From: Caproiciproducens sp. NJN-50
GTDB lineage: Bacteria > Bacillota > Clostridia > Oscillospirales > Acutalibacteraceae
Direction: 5' to 3'
DNA: 64,000 nucleotides
Assembly: GCF_004103755.1 (NCBI RefSeq)
Contig: NZ_CP035283.1
Coordinates: 1,240,001 to 1,304,000, forward strand
Every line of letters starts with the position of its first letter. Within the stretch, counting starts at the first letter, position 1. Below, in pieces: positions 9,244 through 15,774 of the stretch. The notes beneath the pieces are model-generated. The model made no database searches. It worked only from the letters and a program-made list of their open reading frames with translations, and was not told the origin of the DNA. A program made the position numbers and the translations under genes.

Positions 9244-10161
9244 TTACTGCAATGAGATCCGCGGATCGATCAGTTTATAACAGAGATCAACAACCAGGTT
9301 CATCACTACAATCAGGACGGCTAGGAATATGGTTGTGCTCATAACCAAAGGATAATCGCGCGCCGTGATGCACAGGATAAACTCACGGCCGAGGCCCGGA
9401 ATGTTAAAGATGCTTTCAACCACGAAGCTTCCGGTGACTGTGTAGGCAAGCAAAGGCCCAAGGTAGGTAATGACGGGTAAAATGGCGTTGCGCAGAGCGT
9501 GCTTATACAGCAGCACAAGCCTTCCGACCCCCTTGGATTTGGCTGTCCGGATGTAATCCTGATCAAGGGCGTCGAGCATGCCGGAACGCATCAGCCGGGT
9601 GATGTAGGACATCGGGTAGAAAGCCAGCGTGACGCACGGCAGAATGTAGGCGGAGAAGGAGCGCAGCCCGAACGTAGGCAGCCATTTCAGCTTCACGCCG
9701 AATATGATCATTAAAAATGTCGCCATCACAAAGCTTGGGACCGCGATTCCCAGGGTTGAAACAACCATTAGGGCGCGGTCTGTAAAGCGTCCCCGGTTCA
9801 AGGCGGAAACGGACCCCATGATGACTCCCAGAATCAATGCAAGCAAAATGGAGATTCCGCCAAGCCTGGCGGACACCGGAAATGCCGTGAGAATAATGTC
9901 GTTGGCGGAGCGGCCTTTCTGTTTCAAGGAATCCCCAAGGTCGCCCTTCAGCAGATTTCCCATATAGGTCAGATATTGCTGCGGCAACGGTTTGTCGAGG
10001 CCGTATTTCGCATTTAATGCGGTTAAAGTCTCTTTCGGTATATTCTTTTCGCTTAAGAACGGGCCGCCGGGAATCAGATTCATCAGCGTAAAAGTGATGA
10101 TGGATATGAAGAAAATTGTCAGTATGGCATAACCGGTTCTTTTTATGGCAAATGCTCCCAA
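9244..10161 (-). CDS. oppB: Peptide ABC transporter permease, OppB type
   Basis: About 305-residue permease, first gene of the opp operon. The first transmembrane helix follows a KR pair near residue 8 (YAILTIFFISIITFTLM) and is followed by the conserved NLIPGGPF segment; the EAA-type coupling motif is near RTAKSKGVGRLVLLYKHAL. TTG 10161 was chosen because GGGGGGA lies 8 nt upstream and the resulting N-terminus has the family length. Upstream in-frame ATGs at 10209 and 10236 have no good ribosome-binding site and add about 16-25 basic, unconserved residues, one of them inside a hairpin. The start is moderately sure, the identity strong. Confidence 0.9.
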   Translation of the reverse strand: MGAFAIKRTGYAILTIFFISIITFTLMNLIPGGPFLSEKNIPKETLTALNAKYGLDKPLPQQYLTYMGNLLKGDLGDSLKQKGRSANDIILTAFPVSARLGGISILLALILGVIMGSVSALNRGRFTDRALMVVSTLGIAVPSFVMATFLMIIFGVKLKWLPTFGLRSFSAYILPCVTLAFYPMSYITRLMRSGMLDALDQDYIRTAKSKGVGRLVLLYKHALRNAILPVITYLGPLLAYTVTGSFVVESIFNIPGLGREFILCITARDYPLVMSTTIFLAVLIVVMNLVVDLCYKLIDPRISLQ

Positions 10162-10198
10162 AAAAATATCCCCCTTTTTCCTTCTATTTATTAGAAAC

Positions 10199-10232
10199 GG
10201 CAGGTACATTCCTCGTTGAATGCGCCTGCCGC
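10199..10232 (-). other. Hairpin in the oppB leader
   Basis: CGGCAGG (10199-10205) and CCTGCCG (10226-10232) form a 7-bp stem with a second inner pairing ATTC/GAAT. It lies 38 nt upstream of the oppB start. There is no strong T tract after it on the minus strand, so it is more likely an mRNA structure than a terminator. Confidence 0.4.
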
Positions 10233-10309
10233 TCAATAAATCTTCATGCTAGAATATTACTGTATGACTTATAAATATTCATTGCTGGAATTTTTATAAT
10301 TTTGCACCG

Positions 10310-10617
10310 AAAAACCCGCTACGTGAATTAACCGAGCGTTTCACATGCATTATGTAATTGCCAATCACTCCGTTTATCATGGGAACTGGCGCATTAAGTC
10401 ACGATAGGCAAGGCATCTTATTTTTATCTTCGATCAATGTATGGAAACGCCGATCTGCTGAAACCCATACCGCTATGCTTCTTTACGGAGAGATAAATTC
10501 CTCCCCGGAACCTTTACCACTTCCCATGGCTTATTTCAGTTCGTCTTTTTGCTGGTATCGTCCGAAAGCATGATGAAAGTTAAAAAATAACTGATGCTGA
10601 ACTCTCACATGAATTTA
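10310..10617 (-). ncRNA. Candidate structured leader or small RNA upstream of oppB
   Basis: Between the minus-strand promoter (10624-10652) and oppB there is no credible ORF, but several hairpins can form in the predicted transcript. A nested stem AGCAT/ATGCT enclosing AGTTA/TAACT lies at 10567-10598, directly after the predicted start. CGGGGAG/CTCTCCG lies at 10486-10507 and pairs only on the minus strand, because it uses a G-U pair that would be A-C on the plus strand. GTATGG/CCATAC lies at 10439-10470. A short stem CGCT/AGCG followed by GGTTTTT near 10311-10338 could be a weak terminator. No known riboswitch or T-box core was recognised. It may be a long 5' leader controlling opp or a free small RNA. 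Confidence 0.35.
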
Positions 10618-10623
10618 AATAAA

Positions 10624-10652
10624 AGTATAGTTGAACATTTTATAATTGTCAA
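10624..10652 (-). promoter_or_regulatory. Vegetative promoter facing the opp operon
   Basis: On the minus strand TTGACA (10652-10647), a 17-bp spacer and TATACT (10629-10624). Transcription would start near 10617, giving a leader of about 455 nt before oppB. The 200 bases from 10653 to 10859 hold no gene or further signal that I can see. Confidence 0.75.
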
Positions 10653-10859
10653 GGCCAAATTTGTGCCCGCGCCATGCCCCTTCCGGCTGTGCTTTGAATA
10701 ATTTTAATGGAAATGGAAGAATATTCATTGGATTGTAGACACCTCAATAAATTCCGGCGGATGGGCTGTTGCCATGGGGGGTGGTGAAAGCGGGAAATGG
10801 CCGAGGAATTCTGTTCAATGGCGGGGATTTGCAGTTGCATAATTTTTAATCCGGCATGA

Positions 10860-10888
10860 TTGACAGAAAACCTGAAAAAAGATATAAT
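10860..10888 (+). promoter_or_regulatory. Consensus sigma-A promoter of the thi operon
   Basis: TTGACA (10860-10865), 17-bp spacer, TATAAT (10883-10888): a perfect consensus promoter. The start point would fall near 10895, at the 5' edge of the first TPP riboswitch. Confidence 0.92.
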
Positions 10889-10892
10889 AACA

Positions 10893-10976
10893 GAAAACGG
10901 GGGGAACTCGCTCGAGTTGAGAAGGTAAAACCTGACCCTTTGAACCTGTCGGTTAATACCGAAGTAGGGAACGTGC
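10893..10976 (+). promoter_or_regulatory. TPP riboswitch 1 (thi box)
   Basis: The conserved TPP aptamer core is clear: GGGGG at the 5' side, TTGAGA (usual CTGAGA) in the pyrimidine-sensor helix, then ACCCTTTGAACCTG, a GGTTAATACC stem and GTAGGGAA at the 3' side, where the pyrophosphate and the closing helix are bound. It directly precedes a terminator hairpin, so TPP binding should favour termination. Confidence 0.93.
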
Positions 10977-10991
10977 ATTGAGTTTTCGATT

Positions 10992-11023
10992 GGCGTTCGC
11001 CTGTTTTTGGCGGACGCCTTTTT
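10992..11023 (+). terminator. Terminator of TPP riboswitch 1
   Basis: GGCGTTCGCC (10992-11001) pairs with GGCGGACGCC (11009-11018) over 10 bp with one G-U pair, loop TGTTTTT, then five T. Expression platform of the first riboswitch. Confidence 0.88.
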
Positions 11024-11032
11024 AACTGAATA

Positions 11033-11115
11033 TCGCGGGGGGACTCAAATCGAGTTGAGAAGGTAAAACCTGACCCTTTGAACCTGTCAGTCAACGCTGT
11101 CGTAGGGAGCAAAGA
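11033..11115 (+). promoter_or_regulatory. TPP riboswitch 2 (thi box, tandem copy)
   Basis: A second complete TPP aptamer: GGGGGG, CGAGTTGAGAAGG, ACCCTTTGAACCTGTCAGTC and CGTAGGGAG in order. The core TTGAGAAGGTAAAACCTGACC is shared with copy 1, pointing to a duplication, while the variable stem (GTCAGTCAACGC) differs. It is followed by its own terminator, giving two TPP checkpoints in series before thiD. Confidence 0.92.
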
Positions 11116-11122
11116 TGAATCA

Positions 11123-11152
11123 GCCCGCCGCATGTCCGGCGGGTATTTTTTT
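11123..11152 (+). terminator. Terminator of TPP riboswitch 2
   Basis: CCCGCCG (11124-11130) pairs with CGGCGGG (11137-11143), loop CATGTC, followed by TATTTTTTT. Expression platform of the second riboswitch, ending 77 nt before the proposed thiD start. Confidence 0.88.
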
Positions 11153-11229
11153 GCCGTTTGAAACCCCGTTTTTATGGAGAAAGGAGAGTTTGGATTCAGC
11201 GCATTATATATAGAAAGAGGGGACGATAT

Positions 11230-12024
11230 ATCAAAAATCTTCTGACGATCGCGGGTTCCGACTGCAGCGGCGGGGCAGGGATTCAGGCGGACCTGAAAAC
11301 CTTTGCCGCGCACGGCGCTTACGGCATGAGCGTGATCGTTTCCGTTGTGGCGGAAAACACCTCCCGCGTCCTTTCCGTCTGCGATCTCGAACCGTCCGTG
11401 ATCGGGGACCAGCTCGACGCCGTGTTTGAGGATATCCGGGTGGACGGCGTAAAGATCGGAATGCTGTCCGGTTCGGCGCAGATGCGGGCGGTTGCGCGAA
11501 AGCTCCGGCAGTACGGGCCGCCCGGCGTGGTGCTTGACCCCGTGATGGTGGCCAAGGGAGGCTGTGCCCTGATGCATCCGAATGCGCTGCAGACATTGAG
11601 GGAAGAACTGCTTCCTCTCTCGTATGTTCTGACGCCGAATCTGCCGGAAGCGGAAGCGTTGACGGGAATCAAAATCGAGACTTTGGACGGCCGGAAGCGG
11701 GCTGCCGAGAGGCTGCGCCGGATGGGAGCCGAAAACGTCCTGCTCAAGGGCGGGCATCTCTCCGGCGACGCGGAAGACCTGCTGTTTGACGGAAACGAGT
11801 TTACCATATTTACTCACGAGAGAATCGAAACGGATAATACACACGGGACAGGATGCACGCTTTCCTCCGCCATTGCCGCGAACCTTGCGGAAGGGATGTC
11901 CGTGCCCGAAGCGGCGCGCGCCGCGAAGGAGTATGTGACCGCGGCGATTGAACATGCTCTGCCGGTGGGGAAGGGGCACGGCCCGACCAATCACTTTTAT
12001 TTTATGAAAGGAATCAGACGATGA
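11230..12024 (+). CDS. thiD: Hydroxymethylpyrimidine/phosphomethylpyrimidine kinase
   Basis: About 264-residue ribokinase-fold enzyme phosphorylating HMP and HMP-P for thiamine synthesis. Family blocks: LLTIAGSDCSGGAGIQADLKTF at the N-terminus, DPVMVAKGG, LTPNLPEAEALTG and the anion-hole motif HGTGCTLSSAIA. The start is odd. At the position where ThiD normally begins the codon is ATC (11230), with GAGGGG 7 nt upstream. The only standard in-frame start is TTG 11158, which has no ribosome-binding site, abuts the terminator and adds 24 basic residues. I annotate the ATC as the likely start; a point change from ATG or a sequencing error is possible. The stop overlaps thiC. Confidence 0.85.
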   Translation: MKNLLTIAGSDCSGGAGIQADLKTFAAHGAYGMSVIVSVVAENTSRVLSVCDLEPSVIGDQLDAVFEDIRVDGVKIGMLSGSAQMRAVARKLRQYGPPGVVLDPVMVAKGGCALMHPNALQTLREELLPLSYVLTPNLPEAEALTGIKIETLDGRKRAAERLRRMGAENVLLKGGHLSGDAEDLLFDGNEFTIFTHERIETDNTHGTGCTLSSAIAANLAEGMSVPEAARAAKEYVTAAIEHALPVGKGHGPTNHFYFMKGIRR

Positions 12025-13334
12025 AGAATGTTCAGACTCAGATGGAAGCCGCGAAAAAGGGCGTTGTTACAAAAGAGCTGAGAGCGGTCGCCGCCAAAGA
12101 GGGGATGGAGCCGGAAAAGCTCCTTGCGCTGGTCGCGGCGGGCCACGCGGTGATCCCGGCGAACGCCGGCCACACGGCGCTTTCCCCGGAAGGGGTCGGC
12201 GAGGGCCTCGCGACGAAGATCAATGTGAACCTCGGCGTTTCCGGCGACTGCAAAGATTATGGGACAGAGCTTCAAAAAGCGGAGCTTGCGGCCCGGTTCG
12301 GCGCGCACGCGATCATGGATCTGAGCAATTATGGCAAAACCCGTGAGTTTCGGCAGAGGCTGATCGCCGAGTCTCCCGCGATGATCGGAACGGTCCCCGT
12401 GTACGACGCGGTCGGTTATCTGGAAAAGGACCTGCTGGAGATCACCGCCCGGGATTTTCTGAAAGTTGTTGAGGCGCACGCCAGAGAGGGCGTGGATTTT
12501 ATGACGGTCCACGCCGGGATGAACCGCCGGGCGGTCGAAGCGTTCCGCCGGCAGGGGAGGAAAATGAACATCGTGTCCCGCGGCGGCTCGCTGCTGTTCG
12601 CGTGGATGGAGATGACCGGGAATGAAAATCCGTTTTTCGAACATTACGACGAACTGCTTGACATTCTGCGCGAATACGACGTGACAATCTCTCTCGGCGA
12701 CGCCCTCAGGCCCGGCTGCCTGGACGACAGCACCGACGCCGGCCAGATCGCCGAGCTGATCGAGATCGGGGATCTGACCGAGCGCGCCTGGAAGAAGGAC
12801 GTCCAGGTTCTGGTGGAGGGACCGGGACATATGGCGATGAATGAAATTGCTGCCAACATGGCGCTGGAGAAGCGCCTGTGCCACGGCGCGCCGTTTTACG
12901 TTTTGGGCCCTCTGGTGACGGACATTGCCCCCGGCTACGACCACATCACCGCGGCCGTCGGCGGAGCGATCGCAGCGGCGTCGGGCGCGGATTTCCTGTG
13001 CTATGTCACTCCGGCGGAGCACCTTCGCCTGCCGGACCTGGACGACGTGAAGGAGGGGATCGTCGCAAGCCTGATCGCGGCGCACGCGGCGGACCTTGCG
13101 AAAGGGATCCCGCACGCGCGTGAGCGCGACAGCAGGATGGCGCAGGCCCGCAGGAACATGGACTGGGACGAGATCTTCCGGCTCGCGATCGACGGAGAAA
13201 AGGCGCGGCGGTATTTTGAAAGCACGCCGCCCGCCGACCGCCACACCTGCTCCATGTGCGGAAAAATGTGCGCCGTCCGGACGACCAACCTGATCCTCGA
13301 AGGGAAAAAGGTTACGTTCTGTTCTGAAAAGTAA
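12021..13334 (+). CDS. thiC: Phosphomethylpyrimidine synthase ThiC
   Basis: 437-residue radical-SAM-type enzyme turning aminoimidazole ribotide into HMP phosphate. It is the short form, without the large N-terminal domain of the E. coli and Bacillus enzymes. Visible are GHAVIPAN, MIGTVPVYDA, MTVHAGMN, EGPGHMAMNEI and GPLVTDIAPGYDHI. The C-terminal cluster motif reads CSMCGKMC, i.e. Cys-x2-Cys-x3-Cys, one residue shorter than the Cys-x2-Cys-x4-Cys of long-form ThiC. ATG 12021 overlaps the thiD stop. A BzaA/B-type paralogue (benzimidazole synthesis) is possible by sequence alone, but the thi operon and TPP riboswitches argue for ThiC. Confidence 0.92.
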   Translation: MKNVQTQMEAAKKGVVTKELRAVAAKEGMEPEKLLALVAAGHAVIPANAGHTALSPEGVGEGLATKINVNLGVSGDCKDYGTELQKAELAARFGAHAIMDLSNYGKTREFRQRLIAESPAMIGTVPVYDAVGYLEKDLLEITARDFLKVVEAHAREGVDFMTVHAGMNRRAVEAFRRQGRKMNIVSRGGSLLFAWMEMTGNENPFFEHYDELLDILREYDVTISLGDALRPGCLDDSTDAGQIAELIEIGDLTERAWKKDVQVLVEGPGHMAMNEIAANMALEKRLCHGAPFYVLGPLVTDIAPGYDHITAAVGGAIAAASGADFLCYVTPAEHLRLPDLDDVKEGIVASLIAAHAADLAKGIPHARERDSRMAQARRNMDWDEIFRLAIDGEKARRYFESTPPADRHTCSMCGKMCAVRTTNLILEGKKVTFCSEK

Positions 13335-13346
13335 GGAGGAAAAGCA

Positions 13347-14165
13347 TTGAATCAAATCACAAAGGATGCGGCGGAGGTCCTCTCGGAGGTCCGCCGGAAG
13401 TCCCCGCTGGTCCACAATATTACCAACTATGTCACGGTGAACGACTGCGCCAACGCGCTGCTGGCATTTGGGGCTTCTCCGATCATGGCGGACGACATCG
13501 GGGAGGCGGCGGACATCGCTTCCATTTCATCGGCTTTGGTGCTCAACATCGGCACGCTGAACCGGCGCACCGTTGAATCCATGCTTGCCGCCGGCGCGAA
13601 AGCGAATGAGCTCGGAATTCCCGTCGTGCTCGATCCGGTCGGGGCCGGCGCCTCCGCTCTGAGAAACCGGGCCGTGCGGGAGCTTCTGAAACGGATTCGG
13701 ATGACCGTCCTGCGGGGCAACCTCTCCGAACTGTCCTTCCTCGCGGGGATCCGGTCCGCGACCAAGGGCGTGGACGCGTCCGAGGCCGACAGCGGGAACG
13801 ACGCCGTCTCGGTCGCCGTTTCGGTTGCGGAGCAATACGGCTGCGCCGCGGCGGTCACCGGGGCGGTGGACGTCCTGTCCGACGGAGAGCGGACGGTAAA
13901 GATCCGCAATGGACACCCGATGCTTTCCAGCGTAACGGGAACCGGCTGCATGACCTCCGCCCTGGCGGGAGCCTGCGCCGCCGTGAGCCACGACCCGCTT
14001 GCCGCGGCGGCGGCCGCGGTCGCCGCCATGGGCATTGCCGGGGAGCTCGCCTATGAAGCCGCCGGAAGCGCCGGGACGGGCGGCTTCCACATCGCGGTGA
14101 TCGACGCTCTGAGCCGTCTGGACCCGGCGCTGTTTGAAAAGAGGGCGAAGCTCGATGAAGCCTGA
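13347..14165 (+). CDS. thiM: Hydroxyethylthiazole kinase
   Basis: 272-residue kinase that phosphorylates salvaged hydroxyethylthiazole. N-terminal PLVHNITNYVTVNDCANALLA (substrate site), LDPVGAGAS, LRGNLSEL and the catalytic TGTGCMTSALAGA motif are intact, and the length matches the family. The start is TTG 13347 behind GGAGGA. It lies 12 nt after thiC and overlaps thiE by 11 nt. Its presence together with the lack of thiG, thiH and thiS in the operon suggests that the thiazole half is salvaged, at least through this locus. Confidence 0.95.
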   Translation: MNQITKDAAEVLSEVRRKSPLVHNITNYVTVNDCANALLAFGASPIMADDIGEAADIASISSALVLNIGTLNRRTVESMLAAGAKANELGIPVVLDPVGAGASALRNRAVRELLKRIRMTVLRGNLSELSFLAGIRSATKGVDASEADSGNDAVSVAVSVAEQYGCAAAVTGAVDVLSDGERTVKIRNGHPMLSSVTGTGCMTSALAGACAAVSHDPLAAAAAAVAAMGIAGELAYEAAGSAGTGGFHIAVIDALSRLDPALFEKRAKLDEA

Positions 14166-14781
14166 GATCGACTATACCCTGTACTTATGCACGGACCGAC
14201 GCCTCATGAGCGCCGATACGCTGGAGGAGGCGGTGGAACAGGCGATCCGGGGAGGCTGCACGCTGGTCCAGCTTCGGGAGAAAGACTGCTCCTCCCTTGA
14301 TTTTTATCGCACGGCGCTCGGCGTCAAACGGATCACGGACCGCTGCGGAATCCCGCTCATCATCAACGACCGGGCGGATATCGCGCTCGCCGTTGGAGCG
14401 GCCGGCGTCCACGCGGGCCAGAGCGATCTGCCCTGCGCGGCGCTCCGTGCCATGCTGGGAGACGACAGGGTGATCGGGATTTCAGCCGCGACCGTGGAGG
14501 AAGCCGTCCGGGCGCAGCGGGACGGCGCGGACTACATTGGCGTGGGGGCAATGTTCGCGACGGGAACAAAGACGGACGCCGGGCTGGTGTCGATGGAAAC
14601 GCTCGCGGAAATCCGTCGCGCCGCCGCGATCCCGATCGTGGTGATCGGCGGGATCGGCCCGCAGAACGCCGGGCGGTTCCGCGGCACGGGAATCGACGGC
14701 CTCGCGGTGATTTCCGCGATCCTGACGAAACCCGACATTGCCGCCGCCGCGAGGGAACTGCGCGCGCAGTTCCGTCCCTGA
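14155..14781 (+). CDS. thiE: Thiamine-phosphate synthase
   Basis: 208-residue TIM-barrel enzyme joining HMP pyrophosphate and thiazole phosphate into thiamine phosphate. Motifs: LVQLREKDCS, LIINDRADIALAVGAAGVHAGQSD, VIGISAATVEEA, DYIGVGAMFATGTK and PIVVIGGI. ATG 14155 inside the thiM end has GAGGGCGA upstream; the in-frame ATG at 14134 would lengthen the tail without conservation. Last gene of the operon, followed by a terminator. With ThiD, ThiC and ThiM it covers everything needed to make thiamine phosphate from AIR and salvaged thiazole. Confidence 0.94.
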   Translation: MKPEIDYTLYLCTDRRLMSADTLEEAVEQAIRGGCTLVQLREKDCSSLDFYRTALGVKRITDRCGIPLIINDRADIALAVGAAGVHAGQSDLPCAALRAMLGDDRVIGISAATVEEAVRAQRDGADYIGVGAMFATGTKTDAGLVSMETLAEIRRAAAIPIVVIGGIGPQNAGRFRGTGIDGLAVISAILTKPDIAAAARELRAQFRP

Positions 14782-14814
14782 AATCATTTTTGGCGGTGTT
14801 GCGCTTTGAAAAAA

Positions 14815-14856
14815 TTAGGAGCTTCCTCCCGCATCATGCGCGAGAAAGCTCCTTTT
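14815..14856. terminator. Bidirectional terminator between thiE and the MerR gene
   Basis: AGGAGCTT (14817-14824) pairs with AAGCTCCT (14846-14853), followed by TTT on the plus strand; the minus strand continues into AATTTTTTC. It separates two converging units. Confidence 0.8.
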
Positions 14857-14857
14857 G

Positions 14858-15628
14858 TCAGTTGTTCTTTTGGCGGTCCGTGTAAATCTTTACCGTGTCC
14901 CGCAGAAATTTTGCCAGCCCCGGCCGCATCCGGTCGTAATAAGCGGTGAACCGGGGATCGTCCACATACATCTGCGCCAGCGCCGCGTGGGCTTCCGGCG
15001 TGTAGGTCTCCCAGGTGAAGGAAAGCCATTCGCGGTGCAGGGCGGCGGCCTTCTGGGCAGTCTCTCCGGCCGGGTCGCCCGTCTGAAACGCTTCGAGAAG
15101 CGTTTCGTTAAGCGACCGCTCAATGTCCTGGAACCGTCCGTATTCCTGTTGGGTCATTCCGAGAAGTTTGCGGCTGCTCCGTTCGACGGCCTTGGTGCCG
15201 TACTTTTTGCGGATTTCCTTACCGTAGCGCCGTTCGTTCTGTTTTACCAGATTTTCTTTGAATCCTTCGAATTTTTCGCTGTCGGTCATGGATGATTCTC
15301 CTTTCTCGCAGGCGAGCGTTTTTTCCACATTGCGGATCAAAAGATCGAGGCGGGCCCGCTGCCGAAGGAGAAGCTCGCGATGGCGGCGGAGCGCTTCGGC
15401 GGCGCTGAATCCGGGTGAATCGAGAATTTTCCCGATTTCCTTCAGGCCGACGCCCAGTTCCCGGTAGAAAAGGATCTGCTGCAGACGGCCCACTTGGGCG
15501 CCGCCGTAGATCCGGTATCCGGAAGGACTCAGCCGTGCCGGTTTCAGCAGGCCGGTTTCGTCGTAATACCGGAGAGTGCGCGTGCTGATGCCGGAGAGTT
15601 TCGCCAGCTTTTGGATCGTATATTCCAT
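14858..15628 (-). CDS. TipA-like MerR-family transcriptional regulator with TipAS domain
   Basis: 256 residues. An N-terminal MerR winged-helix domain (YTIQKLAKLSGISTRTLRYYDE, residues 3-24, then SGYRIYGG) and dimerisation coiled coil (to about 110) are followed by a helical TipAS-like antibiotic-binding domain (about 120-250; blocks KYGTKAVERSSRKLLGM and LHREWLSFTWETYTPEAH). TipAL proteins sense thiopeptides and other cyclic drugs and activate their own promoter. Here too the gene lies behind a 19-bp-spacer promoter with a dyad. No thiopeptide or resistance gene is adjacent, although a MATE exporter is 3 kb away. The ligand is unknown. Confidence 0.88.
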   Translation of the reverse strand: MEYTIQKLAKLSGISTRTLRYYDETGLLKPARLSPSGYRIYGGAQVGRLQQILFYRELGVGLKEIGKILDSPGFSAAEALRRHRELLLRQRARLDLLIRNVEKTLACEKGESSMTDSEKFEGFKENLVKQNERRYGKEIRKKYGTKAVERSSRKLLGMTQQEYGRFQDIERSLNETLLEAFQTGDPAGETAQKAAALHREWLSFTWETYTPEAHAALAQMYVDDPRFTAYYDRMRPGLAKFLRDTVKIYTDRQKNN

Positions 15629-15651
15629 CCTCGCTTCCTCCTTTCAAACAG

Positions 15652-15682
15652 ATCCTATCGCTTGACGCCGCGTGAATGTCAA
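15652..15682 (-). promoter_or_regulatory. MerR-type promoter/operator of the TipA-like gene
   Basis: Minus strand TTGACA (15682-15677), 19-bp spacer, TAGGAT (15657-15652). The long spacer is the hallmark of MerR-activated promoters. A dyad TTGAC-N11-GTCAA spans 15662-15682, overlapping the -35 box and spacer, where a MerR dimer would bind. It implies autoregulation. Confidence 0.75.
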
Positions 15683-15744
15683 TCCCCTTTTTGAAAAATT
15701 TTAAATAATTCGAGTCGATTTCTAATACGAAATATTTGCCGGAC

Positions 15745-15773
15745 TTGTCAAACCGTGTCGTTTCGGGTATAGT
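15745..15773 (+). promoter_or_regulatory. Promoter directed antisense into the C39-like peptidase gene
   Basis: Plus strand TTGTCA (15745-15750), 17-bp spacer, TATAGT (15768-15773). Transcription would start near 15780, inside the 3' end of the oppositely oriented peptidase gene. The first sense gene on this strand is at 16506. Confidence 0.45.
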
Positions 15774-15774
15774 A

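Noticed and set aside
10358..10573. 71-codon plus-strand ORF upstream of the thi operon
   Set aside because: No ribosome-binding site, odd composition, and it lies opposite the structured leader on the minus strand.
11174..11245. 23-codon ORF starting at ATG 11174 and overlapping the thiD start in another frame
   Set aside because: It could be a leader peptide or point to a frameshift, but its product has no family features and no ribosome-binding site precedes it; the AAGGAGAG lies inside it.
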